A DNA stretch of 64,000 bases, taken from Lentibacillus jeotgali. GTDB lineage: Bacteria > Bacillota > Bacilli > Bacillales > Amphibacillaceae. The DNA lies in NCBI RefSeq assembly GCF_000224785.1, contig NZ_AGAV01000015.1, forward strand, positions 1 through 64,000, written 5' to 3'. The translations under genes were made by a program, and so were the position numbers. Of this stretch, positions 28,213 to 37,540 are shown in pieces. Position 1 is the first letter of the stretch. Every line of letters begins with the position of its first letter. Below the pieces are notes generated by a model. That model was not told where the DNA came from and did not search any database. It saw nothing but the letters and a program-made list of their open reading frames with translations.

Positions 28213-28244
28213 AACCCTCCTAATATCTGCTGACTAGGAGGGTT
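28213..28244 (-). terminator. terminator of ctc
   Basis: A 10-bp stem (AACCCTCCTA with TAGGAGGGTT) 43 nt after the ctc stop. The minus-strand tail is only moderately T-rich (TTGCTTC). Confidence 0.7.
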
Positions 28245-28286
28245 TATTACGCGTAAGTTTCACTTTACATTTACTTGCCTACCGTG

Positions 28287-28934
28287 TTATTCGTTTTTTT
28301 CCTCTTCACCGTCAGAGTCATCTTCAGCATCAACCAACTCAGGTTCTGCATTTTCGTCGGTTTCTTCTTCGATATCCCCCATAGTATCAGGTGGAACAAC
28401 AGTAGCAACTGTGGTATCCAATTCCTCGGTTATTTCATAGAGGTCTGCTTTTGGAAGATTCTCGACTGTTAACGTATCACCAATGTTCATCTCACTGACA
28501 TCAACAGTAATAGCTTCTGGAATATCTGCCGGTTTAGCGCGTACCTGCAATTCATATAACGGCTGCTGCAGGACACCGCCATCTTTCACACCAACAGCTT
28601 CCCCGTCCAGAGTCAGAGGTACTGATACATCCATTTCCTCTTTCAGGTTAACGGCATAGAAATCAGCATGAATCAGCTCATCCTTCAATGGATCCGTCTG
28701 ATATTCGTGAAGCATAACATCCACTGGTTTGTCATTCTCAACATCCAGTGAGATGATAGCGTTTCTACCTTCGTCACGTACTGTTTTAACTAATTCGATA
28801 CTATTGACGGAAATAGCTTTTGGTTCTTTATCCTTACCATACACAACTGATGGGACATCTCCATCCAGTCTTATCTGCTTTGTAGCAGATTTCCTTAGGT
28901 CATCGCGTTTTGTTGCCTTTAATGTTACTGCCAT
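28287..28934 (-). CDS. ctc: ribosomal protein bL25, Ctc form
   Basis: Ctc is the long, general-stress form of bL25, which binds 5S rRNA. The 215-residue protein has the L25 domain (residues about 1-93) and a TL5-like C-terminal domain, ending in a very acidic tail. I start at the ATG at 28934, nine nucleotides after GGAGG, matching B. subtilis; a GTG three codons earlier overlaps the spacing. In B. subtilis ctc is a classic sigma-B gene; I looked for GTTT/GGGTA upstream and found no convincing pair, so here it may depend on glmU-prs readthrough past a small hairpin. Confidence 0.95.
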   Translation of the reverse strand: MAVTLKATKRDDLRKSATKQIRLDGDVPSVVYGKDKEPKAISVNSIELVKTVRDEGRNAIISLDVENDKPVDVMLHEYQTDPLKDELIHADFYAVNLKEEMDVSVPLTLDGEAVGVKDGGVLQQPLYELQVRAKPADIPEAITVDVSEMNIGDTLTVENLPKADLYEITEELDTTVATVVPPDTMGDIEEETDENAEPELVDAEDDSDGEEEKNE

Positions 28935-28956
28935 TCTTATCACCCTCCATTATTTC

Positions 28957-28980
28957 AAAACCTGGGTCTGTTCAGGTTTT
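28957..28980 (-). terminator. intercistronic hairpin between prs and ctc
   Basis: An 8-bp stem (AAAACCTG with CAGGTTTT) with an 8-nt loop, 23 nt before the ctc start. It could attenuate readthrough from glmU-prs into ctc. Confidence 0.55.
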
Positions 28981-29060
28981 ATATGGCAAATTCTTTTATA
29001 TAACGTTTCTATTAAAACATAATTTGCCGCTTTACACAAAATACACTGGCTATATCACAG

Positions 29061-30014
29061 TTAGTCAAACAGGATACTGACCGATTTCAGTTCATGAACA
29101 CGCGTGATTGCCTCACCAATCAGCGGTGCAACAGATAGCTCTGTAACTTTGTCGCTCGTCCTGTCTTCGGCAAGCGGGATTGAGTTCGTAACAACCAATT
29201 CCTTGATTTTAGAATCATTTATACGCTGAATTGCAGGTCCTGATAAAACAGGATGTGTACAGCAAGCGTAAACCTCTTTGGCACCATTTTCGACTAATGC
29301 GTTTGCGGCAAGCGTAATGGTGCCTGCTGTATCAATAATATCATCGACCATGATGGCTGTTTTCCCTTCGATATTACCGACAATATTCATCACCTCTGAA
29401 ACGTTCGGGCGTGGACGGCGTTTATCAATAATACCGATTGGGGCCTTGAGATAATCAGCCATTTTTCTTGCACGTGTCACACCGCCATGGTCAGGTGAAA
29501 CAACGATAATATCTTCAAAGTTCTTTTCTTCAAAGTAATTGGCCAGAATTGGAACACCCTGTAAATGATCAATTGGTACATCAAAGAAACCTTGGATTTG
29601 CGGCGCATGTAAGTCGAGTGTAATCACACGGTCAGCACCGGCTGTTTCCAGCAAATCAGCAACCAGTTTGGAAGTAATCGGTTCTCTTCCACGTGCTTTA
29701 CGATCCTGTCTGGCATACCCATAATATGGCATCACAATATTAATTGATCTTGCTGAGGCACGTTTAAGGGCATCGATCATAATCAACAGTTCCATCATAT
29801 GCTGGTTGACCGGTGAAGAAGTTGATTGAACGACATACACATCATAGCCCCGGACACTTTCCTCAATCTTAATCTGAATTTCACCATCGCTAAAAGATTT
29901 AACCGTACATTTACCCAATGTTGTCCCAATATGATCCGCAATATCTCCAGCCAATTTTGGATTTGAATTTAACGAAAAGACCTTTAAAAATGAATCCTTA
30001 TAGCCAGACGCCAT
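29061..30014 (-). CDS. prs: ribose-phosphate pyrophosphokinase
   Basis: Prs makes PRPP from ribose-5-phosphate and ATP for nucleotide, histidine and tryptophan synthesis. The 317-residue protein shows the ATP loop [11 protein letters not shown], the catalytic flexible loop [19 protein letters not shown], and the ribose-phosphate loop [11 protein letters not shown]. It starts 15 nt after glmU, forming the conserved glmU-prs pair. Confidence 0.98.
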   Translation of the reverse strand: MASGYKDSFLKVFSLNSNPKLAGDIADHIGTTLGKCTVKSFSDGEIQIKIEESVRGYDVYVVQSTSSPVNQHMMELLIMIDALKRASARSINIVMPYYGYARQDRKARGREPITSKLVADLLETAGADRVITLDLHAPQIQGFFDVPIDHLQGVPILANYFEEKNFEDIIVVSPDHGGVTRARKMADYLKAPIGIIDKRRPRPNVSEVMNIVGNIEGKTAIMVDDIIDTAGTITLAANALVENGAKEVYACCTHPVLSGPAIQRINDSKIKELVVTNSIPLAEDRTSDKVTELSVAPLIGEAITRVHELKSVSILFD

Positions 30015-30029
30015 GAAATTAACCCCCCG

Positions 30030-31409
30030 TTAGTCCTTTTTTTGATTTCTGATTCGTGATGCATAACCTTCTTTATTTGCCTGTCTTGCCCGGGCAATTG
30101 ATAATGCATCTTCCGGTACATCCTTCGTAATCGTAGAACCCGCCGCAACATAGGACCCTTCTCCAACGGTTACTGGTGCAACCAAATTGGAATTGCAGCC
30201 GATAAATGCATCATCTTCAATCGTTGTCAGATACTTATTCTTCCCGTCATAATTAACTGTAATCGTTCCGCAGCCGATATTCACATTGCTTCCAACTTCA
30301 GCATCGCCGATATAGCTTAAGTGAGAGACTTTACTTTTATTACCCAGAGACGACTTTTTCACTTCAACAAAATTGCCGATCTTTGCCTCATTGCCAATGG
30401 ACGCTTCCGGCCGTATATGCGAATAAGGGCCGATCTGCACCCGGTCGCCTATATAGCTGTCTTTGGCAACGCTCTGTTTGATAATACTAGCTTGTCCAAT
30501 ATAACAGTTATCAATTTCCGTATGCGGTCCAATTTCAGCATCTGCTTTGATCGTGGTACTCCCCTTTATGATAGAGCCTGGATGAATCAAAACATCCTGT
30601 TCAATGGTAACATCCGGGCTGATATATGTGTTGTCCGGGTCTATCAGCGTGGCACCATTTCGCATATGCTTTTCATTAATACGCTTTTTCAGTATTTTTT
30701 CAGCATGGGCAAGTGCTACACGATCATTGATGCCCAGCGTTTCTTCAAAGTCAGGTGTCTGAAATGCACTTACTTTTTCGTCCCGGCTTTGCAGAATTTC
30801 AATGACATCCGGCAAATAGTATTCACCCTGCACGTTATCATTCGATACATGCTGCAGTGCTTCGAAAAGCGCTTTATTATCAAAACAGTATGTTCCCGTG
30901 TTGATTTCGTCCACTTGACGTTCTGCATCTTCTGCGTCTTTATGTTCAACGATCCGTTCCACTTCATTCTGATCATTGCGGACAACCCTGCCATAACCTG
31001 AAGGGTCCGGCGCCTTTGCGGTTAAGACCGTTGCTTTGGCACCTTCCTGTTCGTGATGATCAAACAGCGACCGATACGTTTCACTGGTGATAAGCGGGGT
31101 ATCACCACAGACAACAATCGTTGTTCCATCTTTGTTTTTAAGTAAATCTTCGGCCTGTATTACAGCATGGCCTGTCCCTAATTGTTCTCCCTGTAAAACC
31201 ATTTCGCTCTCATTGCCGATATGTTCAGCCACTTTCTCCGCACCATGGCCGACGATAGTTATCATTTTGTCAAGGTTCACAGGATTTAATTGGTCGATTA
31301 CATGCTGCACCATCGGACGGCCCATTACCGGATGAAGCACTTTATATAGCTTTGACTTCATACGGGTCCCCTGCCCTGCAGCAAGAATCACAGCATAACG
31401 TTTTGCCAT
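30030..31409 (-). CDS. glmU: bifunctional GlcNAc-1-P uridyltransferase / GlcN-1-P acetyltransferase
   Basis: GlmU makes UDP-GlcNAc, the precursor of peptidoglycan and teichoic acids. The N-terminal uridyltransferase part shows [19 protein letters not shown] (residues about 8-26) and GTGHAVIQA. The C-terminal part is a left-handed beta helix of hexapeptide repeats (about 250-440), with the acetyl-CoA region near [11 protein letters not shown]. Total length is 459 residues. I start at the ATG at 31409, seven nucleotides after GGAGG. Confidence 0.98.
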   Translation of the reverse strand: MAKRYAVILAAGQGTRMKSKLYKVLHPVMGRPMVQHVIDQLNPVNLDKMITIVGHGAEKVAEHIGNESEMVLQGEQLGTGHAVIQAEDLLKNKDGTTIVVCGDTPLITSETYRSLFDHHEQEGAKATVLTAKAPDPSGYGRVVRNDQNEVERIVEHKDAEDAERQVDEINTGTYCFDNKALFEALQHVSNDNVQGEYYLPDVIEILQSRDEKVSAFQTPDFEETLGINDRVALAHAEKILKKRINEKHMRNGATLIDPDNTYISPDVTIEQDVLIHPGSIIKGSTTIKADAEIGPHTEIDNCYIGQASIIKQSVAKDSYIGDRVQIGPYSHIRPEASIGNEAKIGNFVEVKKSSLGNKSKVSHLSYIGDAEVGSNVNIGCGTITVNYDGKNKYLTTIEDDAFIGCNSNLVAPVTVGEGSYVAAGSTITKDVPEDALSIARARQANKEGYASRIRNQKKD

Positions 31410-31450
31410 GGGGAATCCTCCATTCCATTTATCCATTATGAATATATCTT

Positions 31451-31507
31451 AAAAAAGCGTCATTTTCAACAGATAAGGTGAAACTAACGTTCATTGGGAC
31501 GCTTTTT
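31451..31507 (-). terminator. terminator-like hairpin upstream of glmU
   Basis: On the minus strand AAAAAGCGTC and GACGCTTTTTT bracket about 35 nt and end in a T-run, before glmU. Its right arm merges with the start of a dispersed repeat (31519-31583), so the structure may be part of that repeat instead of a dedicated terminator. Confidence 0.5.
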
Positions 31508-31518
31508 CCCGCTAAAAT

Positions 31519-31583
31519 GTTAATTGAACAAAATAGGACATTTATGGCCAGTTCGCAGTAATTTGGCGGGTTATTATCATAAC
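31519..31583 (+). repeat. dispersed repeat, TTAGTTGA family (copy B)
   Basis: GTTAATTGAACAAAATAGG, then CATTTATGGCCAGTT and TAATTTGGCGGGTTATT, closely related to the copies at 7874-7940 and 47931-47990. It lies between spoVG and glmU, just after an imperfect hairpin. Confidence 0.55.
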
Positions 31584-31667
31584 ATGTTGGGGAACCACTT
31601 CAGAGGAGTGTGTTTAGAGAAAAGAAGGTCTTGTGGCGGTAAGGAAAAAATACTGAAAAAGGAAGCA

Positions 31668-31706
31668 AAAAAGAAGGGCCAACCTGCCCGCAGATCAGTC
31701 CTTCTG
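31668..31706 (-). terminator. terminator of spoVG
   Basis: On the minus strand AGAAGG and CCTTCT bracket further imperfect pairing and are followed by a run of six T, 13 nt after the spoVG stop. Confidence 0.8.
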
Positions 31707-31718
31707 TTTATTATAGAT

Positions 31719-32009
31719 TTAGGATGCTCCGGCTTCCTCGTATTTTTCCGTTGCTTCTCCGGCACGATGATATTCTTCTAATACTGCATCCTGAATCTTA
31801 CCGCGAGTATTAGAATTGATAGGGTGGGCGATATCCCTGAATTCACCATCAGGGGTACGTTTGGAAGGCATAGCCACAAACAACCCATTGTTGCCATCGA
31901 TCACACGGATGTCGTGCACCACAAATTCATCATCCATGGTAATCGATGCAATTGCTCGCATTCTCCCCTCTGTGTTCACGCGGCGTAATCTAACGTCAGT
32001 AACTTCCAT
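31719..32009 (-). CDS. spoVG: RNA-binding regulator SpoVG
   Basis: SpoVG is a small nucleic-acid-binding protein that affects asymmetric septation and many other genes. The 96-residue protein is near-identical to the family: [20 protein letters not shown] at the start, [20 protein letters not shown] in the middle, and an acidic end. AAAGGTGGTGAAACATC precedes the ATG. A sigma-H promoter is upstream. In B. subtilis yabJ lies between purR and spoVG; it is missing here. Confidence 0.98.
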   Translation of the reverse strand: MEVTDVRLRRVNTEGRMRAIASITMDDEFVVHDIRVIDGNNGLFVAMPSKRTPDGEFRDIAHPINSNTRGKIQDAVLEEYHRAGEATEKYEEAGAS

Positions 32010-32049
32010 GATGTTTCACCACCTTTTTCCTTTTGAACTTATTACCATA

Positions 32050-32075
32050 ATTCAACAAAAATATGAGAATTCCTG
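32050..32075 (-). promoter_or_regulatory. sigma-H promoter of spoVG
   Basis: On the minus strand, -35 CAGGAATT (32068-32075) and -10 GTTGAAT (32050-32056). It fits the sigma-H consensus (RNAGGAWWW, RNNGAAT) and resembles the well-known B. subtilis spoVG promoter. Confidence 0.7.
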
Positions 32076-32152
32076 CCTGTCCAGTAAAAAAATTTTAGAA
32101 AATATTGCCTTTTTTCAAAAGGGGGTGACAAATCGCCGCGGATGGGAAAAGT

Positions 32153-32962
32153 TTAAGCAAAATTGCCATGATGGACTTCAATGGTCTTTTGCTTCATATC
32201 AACGTTCGTAATTTTTACCAGGGATGTGAAGCTGTGCACCTCACGCTCGTCTTCTTCATCATCTGCTTCCGCCAGTACACCAATCCCCTGTACCTTTGCA
32301 TTAAACTCACCCAGCAGACTTATCATCCCATTAATTGTACCGCCCGCTTTCATGAAGTCATCAATGATACAAACGTTGGCATGATCATGCAAGCTTCGTT
32401 TAGGCAGCACCATTGTCTGGATTTTCCGCGACGACCCTGAGACATAATTGATGCTGACAGATGAGCCCTCAGTTACTTTAGGATCACGCCTGACGATGAC
32501 AACAGGCACATTCAGGACTGAAGCTGTTGCATAAGCAAGTGGAATGCCTTTAGTTGCGACAGTGACGACCACATCAATTTCAAGATGGGAAAAGGCCGAG
32601 GCTAACACACGGCCAATCTGATTCACCATCTTCGGGTCACCTAAAATGTCGCTCATGTATAGATAGCCACCTGGAAGTATGCGGCTGGTGTCTTCCAATG
32701 TATGGCACAGTTCATCAATAAACTGATTACCTTTTTCCCTTGAGAATCCAGGTACGAAGCTGACACCTCCTGATGCTCCGGGGAGTGTTTGCAACTGCCC
32801 TATTCCTTCTTCCTGCATCACTCGGTCGACAATCGACAGGTCTTCACTGATTGATGATTTAGCTGCATCGTATTTATCACTGAAATACGGCAGTGACGTA
32901 TGTTCTTTAGGATTTTCCAAAAAGTAATTCGTTAATGATACTAACCGATCACTTCGTTTCAT
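32153..32962 (-). CDS. purR: purine operon repressor PurR
   Basis: PurR represses purine genes and is released by PRPP. The 269-residue protein combines an N-terminal winged helix (residues about 1-74: RSDRLVSLTNYFLENP) with a phosphoribosyltransferase-fold domain whose PRPP loop is CIIDDFMKAGGTINGM. I start at the ATG at 32962 five nucleotides after GAGGTGG; a GTG three codons earlier overlaps that site. The expected yabJ (RidA) downstream is absent. Confidence 0.96.
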   Translation of the reverse strand: MKRSDRLVSLTNYFLENPKEHTSLPYFSDKYDAAKSSISEDLSIVDRVMQEEGIGQLQTLPGASGGVSFVPGFSREKGNQFIDELCHTLEDTSRILPGGYLYMSDILGDPKMVNQIGRVLASAFSHLEIDVVVTVATKGIPLAYATASVLNVPVVIVRRDPKVTEGSSVSINYVSGSSRKIQTMVLPKRSLHDHANVCIIDDFMKAGGTINGMISLLGEFNAKVQGIGVLAEADDEEDEREVHSFTSLVKITNVDMKQKTIEVHHGNFA

Positions 32963-33035
32963 ATAGTCCACCTCGTGTTCAATATCCGAATATTTTAGCT
33001 AAATATATCACTAACATACGTATTTAATCAAATGT

Positions 33036-33893
33036 TTAGCGTCGGTCAAGCAGCTGAACGATGTAAACTTCATCGCAAAATCCTCGTAAACCGTTATACA
33101 CACGCTTCGCTTTGCTGAAGTGTCTCGTGAGGCCGACAACGGTAGGGCCGCTTCCGCTCATAACAGCACCGTCCACACCAGTCTGGAGCATTTTGTCCTT
33201 AATACGCTCTACTTCTGGATACAAAGGAAAGGTGACACTTTCCAATGAATTGCCCATGTGATAGCACAACTTTCCGAAATCCTTATCTTCCAAAGAATGA
33301 ATAACCTCATCTGTCTGCGGGTGATAAAGTGTGTCCAAGGTCACTTTTGGGAAAATATGCCGGGTGGAAATCCCAATGTCCGGTTTTGCCAGCACAACAT
33401 AACAAGGTGGTGGTGAGGACAGTACGCGGATTTTCTCTCCATGCCCCGTCCCAATCGCAGTGTTGCCATGAATACAGAAAGGGACATCAGATCCAAGGGC
33501 CGCACCAAGCTCAACCAGTTCATCCAACGGCGCATCAACGGACCATATCCGGTTAAGGCCGCGCAGCACCGCAGCAGCGTCACTGCTTCCGCCACCAAGC
33601 CCGGCCGACACGGGGATATTTTTTTGAATATCAATGCGGACGCCCTGATACAACTGATATTTATTTTTAAAAGCAAGAGCCGCCTTATAAGCTATATTCC
33701 GTTCGTCATTGGGGACATACTGGCTGTCAGTGGATACTTCTACCCTGTCCTTTTCAAGGGTATAAAGTTCGATACGATCAGCCAGATCGACAGTTGTCAT
33801 AATCATTTCAACTTCATGAAAGCCATCCTCGCGTTTTCCGAGGACATCAAGTGATAAATTAATTTTAGCCGGCGCCCGTTCAAATAAAACCAT
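33036..33893 (-). CDS. ispE: 4-diphosphocytidyl-2-C-methyl-D-erythritol kinase
   Basis: IspE is the GHMP kinase of the MEP isoprenoid pathway. The 285-residue protein shows [15 protein letters not shown] near the start, the ATP loop [19 protein letters not shown] (about residues 92-110), and [11 protein letters not shown] near the C-terminus. The start is probably the ATG at 33893 (GGTGAT upstream); a GTG three codons earlier is possible. The 220 bp upstream to sspF hold only AT-rich sequence and no gene I recognise. Confidence 0.97.
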   Translation of the reverse strand: MVLFERAPAKINLSLDVLGKREDGFHEVEMIMTTVDLADRIELYTLEKDRVEVSTDSQYVPNDERNIAYKAALAFKNKYQLYQGVRIDIQKNIPVSAGLGGGSSDAAAVLRGLNRIWSVDAPLDELVELGAALGSDVPFCIHGNTAIGTGHGEKIRVLSSPPPCYVVLAKPDIGISTRHIFPKVTLDTLYHPQTDEVIHSLEDKDFGKLCYHMGNSLESVTFPLYPEVERIKDKMLQTGVDGAVMSGSGPTVVGLTRHFSKAKRVYNGLRGFCDEVYIVQLLDRR

Positions 33894-34085
33894 ATCTATC
33901 ACCCACTCTTTACGAAAACTTGGGTTTCCACGAGAGTTAACGTACTTTCCGATAATGTAAAAACTACAGCAAATTGTATCATATTCACAAGCCAGTAGCG
34001 ACCTTTAGCGGAAAAACCTTAAGCTACCCTGTATTAAAGGGAAACCTGCCTCCTTGATTATTAAGGTGGGAAATTACTGCCTTAT

Positions 34086-34114
34086 AAAAAAAGGCAAACC
34101 CTTAAGGTCTGCCT
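34086..34114 (-). terminator. terminator of sspF
   Basis: On the minus strand AGGCAGACC and GGTTTGCCT pair (one G-U) around TTAAG and are followed by a run of seven T. The stem starts at the sspF stop codon. Confidence 0.85.
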
Positions 34115-34284
34115 TATGACTTCATGTTTTGCTCGGCCATTTCAATTGCGCGTTTCACCATATTGCCGGCATCCTGCGCCCTGATGCCGCCCCAGCCTTC
34201 CTTCTGAACTGTGTCGTAAAAACCTAACTCTTTTGCAATTTCTTCTTTCAGCTGATCTGACATTGCTCCGCCGCGTCTGGCCAT
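34114..34284 (-). CDS. sspF: small acid-soluble spore protein SspF (alpha/beta type)
   Basis: A 56-residue protein that matches B. subtilis Ssp[21 protein letters not shown], then [20 protein letters not shown] and [12 protein letters not shown]. Alpha/beta SASPs coat DNA in the dormant spore; the GPR cleavage-type site is only loosely conserved in SspF. GGGGAT lies about 10 nt before the ATG. It lies between veg and ispE as in B. subtilis, and has its own terminator. I looked for a sigma-G promoter upstream and could not settle on one. Confidence 0.93.
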   Translation of the reverse strand: MARRGGAMSDQLKEEIAKELGFYDTVQKEGWGGIRAQDAGNMVKRAIEMAEQNMKS

Positions 34285-34448
34285 GAAAGAATATCCCCTT
34301 TCCCATCAAGAGTTTTACGACATCTATAGTTTATGGGGATTGCTGAAAGAAACACCCGTTATATGTATACAAAAAAGGAAATATTTATTACTGACGGTTT
34401 TCGCATATTTTTTGGGTATTAGTCCCAAACTGAAAAAGCAAATCAACC

Positions 34449-34477
34449 AAAAAAGCAGTAAACTCAAGTTCACTGCT
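34449..34477 (-). terminator. terminator of veg
   Basis: On the minus strand AGCAGTGAACT and AGTTTACTGCT pair around TG and are followed by a run of six T. The stem overlaps the last codons and stop of veg. Confidence 0.85.
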
Positions 34478-34730
34478 CTACAATCATTGCTTTTCCTTCC
34501 TGAAAATTCAACTCCACTGTCTCGGTCAATACGTCGGCATAGCTGTATGAAACACGTTCGAATGCATTCTCGTCCTGATCCAATTCAACAATAAAAACAG
34601 AAGGATATGTTTCTGCCAATATGCCGCACCGTTCAATTGTTCTGCGTCTGCCGCCGTTCGCCTTTAAACGAAGCCGTTGTCCGACATGACATTCAAGACC
34701 TTGCTTAATTTCGATTAATGTTTTTGCCAC
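34470..34730 (-). CDS. veg: Veg protein
   Basis: An 86-residue member of the Veg family: [20 protein letters not shown], then [20 protein letters not shown] and [18 protein letters not shown]. Veg in B. subtilis stimulates biofilm formation by opposing SinR; the biochemical mechanism is not settled. The start is a GTG at 34730 after GAGGTGGAG. Two strong sigma-A promoters lie upstream. Confidence 0.96.
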   Translation of the reverse strand: MAKTLIEIKQGLECHVGQRLRLKANGGRRRTIERCGILAETYPSVFIVELDQDENAFERVSYSYADVLTETVELNFQEGKAMIVEQ

Positions 34731-34753
34731 TATACTCCACCTCGCTCATTACA

Positions 34754-34782
34754 ATGATAGCATATGCTTGTTTAACAGTCAA
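34754..34782 (-). promoter_or_regulatory. veg promoter, proximal
   Basis: On the minus strand, TTGACT (34777-34782), 17 bp, TATCAT (34754-34759). The transcript leader would be very short. Confidence 0.7.
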
Positions 34783-34794
34783 ATAAAACTTTAT

Positions 34795-34824
34795 ATTATA
34801 ACAGCATAGCTTTTTTGATGTCAA
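34795..34824 (-). promoter_or_regulatory. veg promoter, distal
   Basis: On the minus strand, TTGACA (34819-34824), 18 bp, TATAAT (34795-34800): consensus hexamers. Together with the proximal site this reproduces the tandem strong promoters for which B. subtilis veg is known. Confidence 0.8.
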
Positions 34825-34917
34825 CAAGAAAAATCGTCCCTCGTTGGTTATTATGACAAATTCTTTACAAATTATGTATGTTGCACAAGCAGAACATCTG
34901 AAAAATCTGATGTGGCA

Positions 34918-34945
34918 GGAATCGGCATGATGCCGATTCCTTTTT
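34918..34945 (+). terminator. plus-oriented terminator-like hairpin after yabG
   Basis: A 10-bp stem (GGAATCGGCA with TGCCGATTCC), 3-nt loop, then TTTTT on the plus strand. On the minus strand, where yabG would need it, the run of A precedes the stem, so it would terminate plus-strand transcripts better than yabG. Confidence 0.6.
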
Positions 34946-34957
34946 AACCAGTCAAAC

Positions 34958-35827
34958 TTAATAGTCATTCTCTTCAGGAATATAGGGCATTCCTGTTCGC
35001 AAAAGCCCCCTCGTCTCCACGCCCCCCATTCCTTTCTCACCGGTTAATGTATTGCGAAGCGCATCCCATACCCCTACTTTTTCCATAAACGATGTGTACG
35101 CGATTTTGGCTGCAATATAAACCGGATCCAGCGCATGAATGTTAATTCGGGACGGAGAGCTCGCATAATTCGCTCCCGCCTGAATAAGCGACTCAAAGTG
35201 CGATTGACAGGCACCTGCGAATATCACAAGGTCATCCAACCGGGGGTTCTTTTTTCTTATAGTCTCAACGGTTTCGGCAAAGTATTTTGAATGGCGGTAG
35301 GCACGAAGATCACTTTTCGGCCCTTTATTTCCTGAAAATGCATCATGACCCGTAATGACGATGATATTGGGTTGAATAGTGTCCACTAGCTGGTCAATTT
35401 TTTGCGGCATTTCCTTTTCATAAACATAGACACCATGGACCTCAAGGCCAACCCTCTGATATAGTTCGGTACATTTCCTGAGATATGTCCGGTCACCATC
35501 AACATGCAGAACTTTCGCCGGCAGCTGAAAATAACCGGCAGTATGCTGATAGCCGCTGCCTGACTGATACTCACGCTTATCTTTCATTAATTGGTAGTCC
35601 TGCCGAAACAGACGGTATGAATATTCCTCCTGCTCCTTTGCCTTCTGTTTCAGCTTTTTTAGATCCCTTTGTCCGACGCGCACCAGATCATCCAAAGGTG
35701 CATCTGCTGCAAGACGCATATCTTCCCCATGAAGGATAGCCGCATCCCCAGTCACTGATGCAATACGGAACAATAAATCATGGTTATATGATTTTCGTGT
35801 CACACGTTCACCTGCTGAAAAACTCAT
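34958..35827 (-). CDS. yabG: sporulation-specific protease YabG
   Basis: A 289-residue cysteine-type protease that trims coat proteins (SpoIVA, SafA, others) during spore maturation in B. subtilis. Recognisable blocks are GERVTRKSYNHDLLFRI at the start, VLHVDGDRTYLRKC, VITGHDAFSGNKGPKSDLRA and VIFAGACQSHFESLIQAGAN; the conserved histidine and cysteine in the last two are the likely catalytic pair. GAGGTGGATTT precedes the ATG. B. subtilis yabG is mother-cell expressed; I did not find a clear sigma-K promoter. Confidence 0.95.
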   Translation of the reverse strand: MSFSAGERVTRKSYNHDLLFRIASVTGDAAILHGEDMRLAADAPLDDLVRVGQRDLKKLKQKAKEQEEYSYRLFRQDYQLMKDKREYQSGSGYQHTAGYFQLPAKVLHVDGDRTYLRKCTELYQRVGLEVHGVYVYEKEMPQKIDQLVDTIQPNIIVITGHDAFSGNKGPKSDLRAYRHSKYFAETVETIRKKNPRLDDLVIFAGACQSHFESLIQAGANYASSPSRINIHALDPVYIAAKIAYTSFMEKVGVWDALRNTLTGEKGMGGVETRGLLRTGMPYIPEENDY

Positions 35828-35983
35828 AAATCCACCTCATAGCCTCTGATCCGGTTAATAATAATATTACAGTAAAATGCATGATAAATAGGTCTCTACC
35901 TACAGGCTATGAAACCATAGCTCGCATTGTGCCTGGAAAACTGCTTAACAATAAAAAACTGTTGCCCTATGAGAGCAACAGCT

Positions 35984-36868
35984 TTACATGTCATTTTCGA
36001 TTATCCTGTAAAAAGTATTGGCTAAGGCCGCAAATTCTTCCATGTTCAGGGATTCGCCGCGCCTTTTCTCATCAATTCCCGCCTGCTTCAGGCCGTCTGA
36101 TATCGTATGATTATCAGACGGTTTAAAGTACCCGATTAGATTATTCCGCAGTGTTTTCCGCCGTTGGGCAAAACACGCCTGAACAATATCGAAAAAAAAG
36201 TCTTCATCGATAACTTGTACAGGAGGCCTTTCTCTTCTGGTCAGCTTTAAAACACTTGAATCAACATTCGGCGGGGGCATAAAAGCACTTTTGGGCACAT
36301 TCATGACAATCTCTGCCTGCGTATAATACTGGACCGCGATAGACAAGGAGCCGTATCTTTTATTATTCGGTGCTGCTGCCATTCTTTCAGCCACTTCCTT
36401 TTGGATCATAACCGTAAAACGCATTACCGGCAAATCCTCACGCAGCAGCTTCATCAGAATTGGCGTCGTTATGTAATACGGCAGGTTGGCAACGACATGA
36501 ATCGGCTGACCAGGTTTGAAGTGGGCTTTAGCCATCTCAGAAACATTTGCTTCCAGAATATCCTGATGAATGATTTGTATATTATTATATGGCGCAAGTG
36601 TCTCTTTCAGGATGGAAAGTAGGCGCTGGTCAATTTCATAGGCTATCACATTATTGGCATGGACCGCCAATTGTTCCGTGAGCGCACCGATGCCCGGCCC
36701 AATCTCAATCGCACCAGCCCGGTTGTCGATACCTGTCTTTTGAATGATATTGTAAAGGATATTAGCATCGATAATAAAATTCTGCCCTAAACTCTTTTTA
36801 AAGGAAAACCCATGTGTCTCAAGTATCTCCTTTGTCCGCTTAGGTGTCGCAATCCATTTAGCCGTCAT
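35984..36868 (-). CDS. ksgA: 16S rRNA A1518/A1519 dimethyltransferase
   Basis: RsmA/KsgA dimethylates two adjacent adenines near the 3' end of 16S rRNA and checks 30S assembly. The 294-residue protein shows [16 protein letters not shown], the SAM motif [12 protein letters not shown] (about residues 49-60), and the catalytic [10 protein letters not shown]. The start overlaps the end of rnmV by 11 nt, the conserved rnmV-ksgA couple. Confidence 0.97.
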   Translation of the reverse strand: MTAKWIATPKRTKEILETHGFSFKKSLGQNFIIDANILYNIIQKTGIDNRAGAIEIGPGIGALTEQLAVHANNVIAYEIDQRLLSILKETLAPYNNIQIIHQDILEANVSEMAKAHFKPGQPIHVVANLPYYITTPILMKLLREDLPVMRFTVMIQKEVAERMAAAPNNKRYGSLSIAVQYYTQAEIVMNVPKSAFMPPPNVDSSVLKLTRRERPPVQVIDEDFFFDIVQACFAQRRKTLRNNLIGYFKPSDNHTISDGLKQAGIDEKRRGESLNMEEFAALANTFYRIIENDM

Positions 36869-37427
36869 TTTGTTCCTCCTGGATAACCTGATTCATGGCC
36901 GCTTCAAATTGATCTTTTGTTATGTGGAACATGGTAAGCCGTTTGAGCAGCTGTTTGCCATTGGTATGTCCGATCTGCAGCAGTTCGCCGAGACGGCTCC
37001 GCCTGGAGGCTGCTTTTGAACCGCCGATCAGCCCCGCTAAGATTAGGTCCTCTCTTGAGATGTCAGAGGCCCCTTTTTCAGATATGGAATAAACGCTCCG
37101 AAGCGCCGTCTTGATAGCTTCAGCAGATGCATGTTCAATTCCAAGGCTTTTATTATGCGAATGTCTCGCTCGTGCATCATCACGGGGCAGAAACGCATGC
37201 TTGCAGCCCGGTACAGCCTGATCCACAATGTGACGGATCCGATTTCCCGGATAGTCCGGATCCGTGAAGATAATGACACCTCGTTTAGCTTGTGCATGCC
37301 TGATCTGTTTTATCACACTAGCATTGACTGCGGATCCATTTGTCTCGATTGTATCCGCCTCCACCGACTGATGGATTTTAGACGTATCATCGCGCCCTTC
37401 CACGACAATTACTTCCTTGATCTTCAC
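36858..37427 (-). CDS. rnmV: ribonuclease M5
   Basis: RNase M5 matures 5S rRNA precursors. The 189-residue protein is built on a Toprim domain: [12 protein letters not shown] at the start (catalytic glutamate) and [12 protein letters not shown] (DxD). I start at the GTG at 37427, seven nucleotides after GAGG; homologues begin MKIKE at this position, and an upstream ATG would absorb the site. Confidence 0.95.
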   Translation of the reverse strand: MKIKEVIVVEGRDDTSKIHQSVEADTIETNGSAVNASVIKQIRHAQAKRGVIIFTDPDYPGNRIRHIVDQAVPGCKHAFLPRDDARARHSHNKSLGIEHASAEAIKTALRSVYSISEKGASDISREDLILAGLIGGSKAASRRSRLGELLQIGHTNGKQLLKRLTMFHITKDQFEAAMNQVIQEEQNDG

Positions 37428-37496
37428 GTAAATTCCTCTTTTCATTAACTTCATTCAGTAGTTGAACAGAATCGGCCATTGTATGCGGGATACAAT

Positions 37497-37530
37497 AATG
37501 CTCCTGCCACAATGCTGTGACAGGAGCATT
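37497..37530 (-). terminator. hairpin after yabE
   Basis: A 10-bp stem (AATGCTCCTG with CAGGAGCATT) and 14-nt loop, 10 nt after the yabE stop, with only a mildly T-rich tail. It lies next to a fragment of the TTAGTTGA repeat (37455-37490). Confidence 0.5.
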
Positions 37531-37540
37531 ATATCATACC

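Noticed and set aside
28944-29060. Sigma-B promoter for ctc
   Set aside because: Searched for GTTT and GGGTA at proper spacing because B. subtilis ctc has one; none is convincing.
30321-31001. 226-codon plus-strand frame inside glmU
   Set aside because: Antisense to conserved GlmU sequence; typical shadow of hexapeptide-repeat coding.
33990-34090. Possible third copy of the structured-RNA-like repeat near sspF
   Set aside because: Similar order of short blocks (AAAACC, ATTAAAGGGAAACC) but base identity is too low to claim.
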